A DNA stretch of 35,267 nt from Candidatus Neomicrothrix sp. UBA2517. Its GTDB lineage: Bacteria; Actinomycetota; Acidimicrobiia; Acidimicrobiales; UBA8592. Shown here one piece after another: positions 32,730 through 35,267 of the stretch. The translations under genes were made by a program, and so were the position numbers. Where the stretch lies: positions 1 to 35,267 of the forward strand of contig DDNP01000007.1 in NCBI GenBank assembly GCA_002341185.1, in the 5' to 3' direction. The notes beneath the pieces were generated by a model. That model was not told the DNA's origin. It saw only the letters and a list, made by a program, of their open reading frames with translations, and searched no databases. The first letter of the stretch is position 1. The number at the start of each line of letters is the position of its first letter.

Positions 32730-34589
32730 TTAATTTGATTTAGAACACTTCTGAAAAACGGATATTGCTACCTCTTCGGGCAGCCATGACAGTTCTAAGA
32801 GTTCCACTAAGTTAGCCTGTCGGATTTTTTGTACACTTCCAAACTCTTCAATCAATCGTGACCTCCTTGTAGGCCCAAGCCCTGGGATATCATCGAGAAT
32901 TGAACCTCTCATTGCTTTTTTGCGGAGCTGACGGTGATAGGTTATTGCAAATCTATGGCTTTCATCACGTATCCTCTGCAGCAGGTATAGCGATTCAGAA
33001 TTACGCGGAATAAGAATAGGCTCAGCTCTACCAGGTAGGAAGACCTCTTCATTTCTCTTAGCAAGTGAAGCTACTGGTATGCGGTCAAATAAATCTAACT
33101 CTTTCAGAACAGCGACAGTTGCGGACAACTGTCCCTTACCTCCATCCACTAAAAGCAATTGAGGGGGATAAGAGAAACTTGTTGGGTCTTTAGTCTCATT
33201 ACTTTCTTCCTTAAGCAAATTCTCTAATCTTCTCCGAACTACTTCAGCCATCGCAGCATAATCATCATTTCCATCAACAGTCTTTATTTTGAACTTTCGA
33301 TAGTCTTTCTTCTTTAGAACTGCATCTTCCATAACGACCATTGACCCCACATAGCTAGTACCCTGCAAATGACTCATGTCGTAGCACTCAATGCGCAACG
33401 GCGAATGTGGAAGATTTAGAAATCTCTGCAAATCACTGAGTGCTTTTGAACGACTATTGTGGTCACCTAAACGCTTTAAACGATGACGTTTAAATGCATC
33501 TTCAGCATTTAAAGAAACAGTTTGCATCAAAGTTTTTTTTGAACCTTTCTTTGGAACAAGTATTTGAACTTTCGAACCACGTTCTTGACTAAGCCACGTT
33601 TCATAGAAATCTTTATCATGAGGTTCAACTCCGACGTATATTGTTTTAGGGCTCCCCAATGGATTAGGTTTGATATAGAGCTTCTCTATGATCCGTGCTT
33701 GAAGAATTTCAACTGGTAAATTTTCTGCTTTGTCCAAAATGAAAGAGCGTTGTCCTAAAACTCGTCCATTTCGAACAAAGAAAGCGTGTGCAGCTGCTTC
33801 AAATTCATCATCCACAAAAGTCATAACATCAAAATCTTCTGAGCGCGTACCAACCATTACTTGTTTTTCTGCAGCTTTCTGAACATTAAATAACCTGTCT
33901 CTGATGCGAGCAGCTTTTTCAAAATCCTGATTTTTAGATGCAGTATCCATTTGATCAATTAAGTCATTAACGATTTCATCTGTATGTCCCTCTAAGAACC
34001 GGAGAAGATCTGCAACCAGCTTTGCATAATCAGATTCGCTAATTTCCCCTACACAAGGACCGCAGCATTTCTTAATATGAAACTCGAGGCATGCCTTCTG
34101 CAATTTCTGGTGTCGGTTATATTTATTTTGCGTACATGTTCTTAAGGGAAAAGTCTTTTGAAGCAAATCTAAAGTATCTCGGATCGCTTTAACATCGACA
34201 TAGGGCCCAAAATACCTATTCCCTCTTTTCAACTTTCCTCTCGTGAGCATGACTCTTGGCCATTCATCAGAGGCTGTGACTGTTAGAAACGGGTAACTTT
34301 TGTCATCTCGGAGACGAACATTAAACCTCGGTTGATGCTCTTGTATCAAACTATGTTCAAGAATTAGTGCTTCAACTTCATTTTGTACTTGAATCCATTC
34401 AACACTTTCTGCCTCTTGGATCATTTGTTGAGTTCGAGCGTGGAGCCTATCCATGGGCTGGAAATATGAATTGATTCTTGACCTCAGGACTTTAGCCTTG
34501 CCCACGTAAATGACTCTCCCGAAAGCATCTTTGAATTGATATGACCCTGGGGTACTAGGAATCAACTGTGATTTTGGTTTACTGATCAT
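32730..34589 (-). CDS. uvrC: Excinuclease ABC subunit C
   Basis: Incision nuclease of nucleotide excision repair, 619 residues. It cuts both sides of a lesion after UvrA-UvrB recognition. The N-terminal GIY-YIG domain has PGSYQF and IYVGKA (~residues 13-33), the UvrB-binding UVR motif is near 200-235 (FEKAARIRDRL), the RNase-H-like second nuclease includes IECYDMSHLQGTS, and tandem HhH motifs close the chain (ILDDIPGLGPTRRSRLIEEFGSV). A cysteine group near 145-175 resembles the usual Fe-S site of UvrC. AGGA lies upstream of the ATG. It is followed by the methyltransferase at 1-base distance and preceded by uvrA. Confidence 0.96.
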   Translation of the reverse strand: MISKPKSQLIPSTPGSYQFKDAFGRVIYVGKAKVLRSRINSYFQPMDRLHARTQQMIQEAESVEWIQVQNEVEALILEHSLIQEHQPRFNVRLRDDKSYPFLTVTASDEWPRVMLTRGKLKRGNRYFGPYVDVKAIRDTLDLLQKTFPLRTCTQNKYNRHQKLQKACLEFHIKKCCGPCVGEISESDYAKLVADLLRFLEGHTDEIVNDLIDQMDTASKNQDFEKAARIRDRLFNVQKAAEKQVMVGTRSEDFDVMTFVDDEFEAAAHAFFVRNGRVLGQRSFILDKAENLPVEILQARIIEKLYIKPNPLGSPKTIYVGVEPHDKDFYETWLSQERGSKVQILVPKKGSKKTLMQTVSLNAEDAFKRHRLKRLGDHNSRSKALSDLQRFLNLPHSPLRIECYDMSHLQGTSYVGSMVVMEDAVLKKKDYRKFKIKTVDGNDDYAAMAEVVRRRLENLLKEESNETKDPTSFSYPPQLLLVDGGKGQLSATVAVLKELDLFDRIPVASLAKRNEEVFLPGRAEPILIPRNSESLYLLQRIRDESHRFAITYHRQLRKKAMRGSILDDIPGLGPTRRSRLIEEFGSVQKIRQANLVELLELSWLPEEVAISVFQKCSKSN

Positions 34590-34625
34590 CCTTTTCCTAG
34601 GTCACGTTTTATATTCTTTGCTCAA

Positions 34626-35267
34626 TTAAAGAGTTCCCGCTTTATCAAGAATAGGTCTTAGAAAATTTCCAGTGTAACTTACTCGTGTTTTTGCAATTTC
34701 TTCAGGGGTCCCTTCAGCTATAACAGTCCCTCCCCCGTCACCTCCATTTGGTCCCAGGTCAATTATCCAGTCCGAAGATTTTATAACATCAAGGTTGTGC
34801 TCTATAACGACAATGGTATTTCCTTGATCCACCAGACGACTCAGAACATCCAGTAATTTATTGACATCTTCAAAATGCAAACCCGTTGTCGGTTCATCAA
34901 GAATGTACATCGTGTGCCCTGTAGATCGTTTTGCAAGTTCGCTTGCAAGTTTAACTCGTTGCGCTTCGCCACCTGATAACGTCGGGGCTGGCTGACCTAA
35001 TCGCACATAGCCAAGACCAACGTCTACTAAAGTTTGCATATGGCGAACTATGGGTGGTTGATTCTCAAAGAAATCGAGAGCTTGTTCACACGGCATGTTC
35101 AGAATATCAGCAATATTTTTTCCTTTAAATCTTATGTCTAGTGTGTCTCTGTTGTATCTAGCGCCACTGCAGATCTCGCAAGGAACATAGACATCGGGTA
35201 GGAAATGCATCTCGATCTTAATTGTTCCATCGCCCGAACATGCCTCACATCTTCCACCTTTTACATT
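34626..35267 (-). CDS. uvrA: Excinuclease ABC subunit A, C-terminal part (runs off window)
   Basis: Damage-sensing ATPase of nucleotide excision repair. Only the last ~213 codons are in the window; the frame is open to base 35267, so the first ATG inside it is not the start. The second zinc finger is visible (GGRCEACSGDG at the window edge, then PCEICSGARY), followed by the ABC signature LSGGEAQRVKLASEL, Walker B YILDEPTTGLH and the switch histidine in VVIEHNLDVI. The C-terminus GTPEEIAKTRVSYTGNFL is typical of UvrA. It ends 36 bases before uvrC, consistent with one transcript. Confidence 0.96.
   Translation of the reverse strand, partial: NVKGGRCEACSGDGTIKIEMHFLPDVYVPCEICSGARYNRDTLDIRFKGKNIADILNMPCEQALDFFENQPPIVRHMQTLVDVGLGYVRLGQPAPTLSGGEAQRVKLASELAKRSTGHTMYILDEPTTGLHFEDVNKLLDVLSRLVDQGNTIVVIEHNLDVIKSSDWIIDLGPNGGDGGGTVIAEGTPEEIAKTRVSYTGNFLRPILDKAGTL

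Overview
The window looks like a chromosomal segment of a low-to-moderate GC member of the Actinomycetota, plausibly a marine Acidimicrobiia-type lineage. The class-level call is inference. The phylum call rests on the minus-strand block uvrA-uvrC-rapZ-gap-pgk-tpiA-secG (27780-35267), which is actinobacterial/Gram-positive synteny, and on a RamB-type regulator beside isocitrate lyase as in mycobacteria and corynebacteria. An SCO6745-like protein and an LppM-like lipoprotein fit the same phylum. Coding density is very high, with no gene-free stretch above 300 bases. I see no insertion sequence, prophage, CRISPR array or replication origin. Six tRNA genes are present: Gly-TCC (cut by the left edge), Arg-TCT, His-GTG, Lys-CTT and Leu-GAG are complete or readable as listed below (five in total, one of them partial).

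Layout. 1-2823: end of tRNA-Gly, a uridine-kinase-like gene and a convergent membrane O-acyltransferase/SGNH gene. 2864-8000: glyoxylate-bypass divergon, with ramB-like regulator on the minus strand and aceA and glcB on the plus strand, separated by a 173-base control region rich in inverted repeats. 8023-11811: tRNA genes interspersed with three paralogous TauD/TfdA-type 2-oxoglutarate dioxygenases and a peroxiredoxin. 11817-15397: SCO6745-like protein, DUF418 membrane protein, class II aldolase-like protein and a flavin split-barrel protein.

15551-20110 is a tight plus-strand run that looks like an uncharacterised oxidative catabolic operon. It encodes a VOC-fold protein, a PhnZ/TmpB-like HD-fold diiron oxygenase candidate, a lipoprotein epoxide-hydrolase-like alpha/beta hydrolase, a membrane diiron desaturase/hydroxylase fused to its own Rieske domain, and an EamA transporter. 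Two perfect inverted repeats lie in its leader. It is followed by a possible ADP-ribosyltransferase-fold protein and an LppM-like lipoprotein. This is the part most likely to hold something undescribed.

21482-27531 is mostly minus strand: a large coiled-coil protein of unknown role, an M20 amidohydrolase, an ABM-domain protein (plus), an HTH/coiled-coil protein, a small membrane protein, fumC, a 39-codon small ORF and a DUF2892 protein. 27630-35267 holds tRNA-Leu, secG, the triose-phosphate block, rapZ, a methyltransferase, uvrC and the 3' part of uvrA. Here yvcK and whiA are absent from their usual place between rapZ and gap, and Pgk appears to lack a segment of about 20 residues.

The genes connect metabolically in part. 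AceA and GlcB bypass the CO2-releasing steps of the TCA cycle for growth on acetate or fatty-acid-derived acetyl-CoA, fumarase feeds the same cycle, and the many oxygenases would deliver small carbon units into it. That last link is inference.
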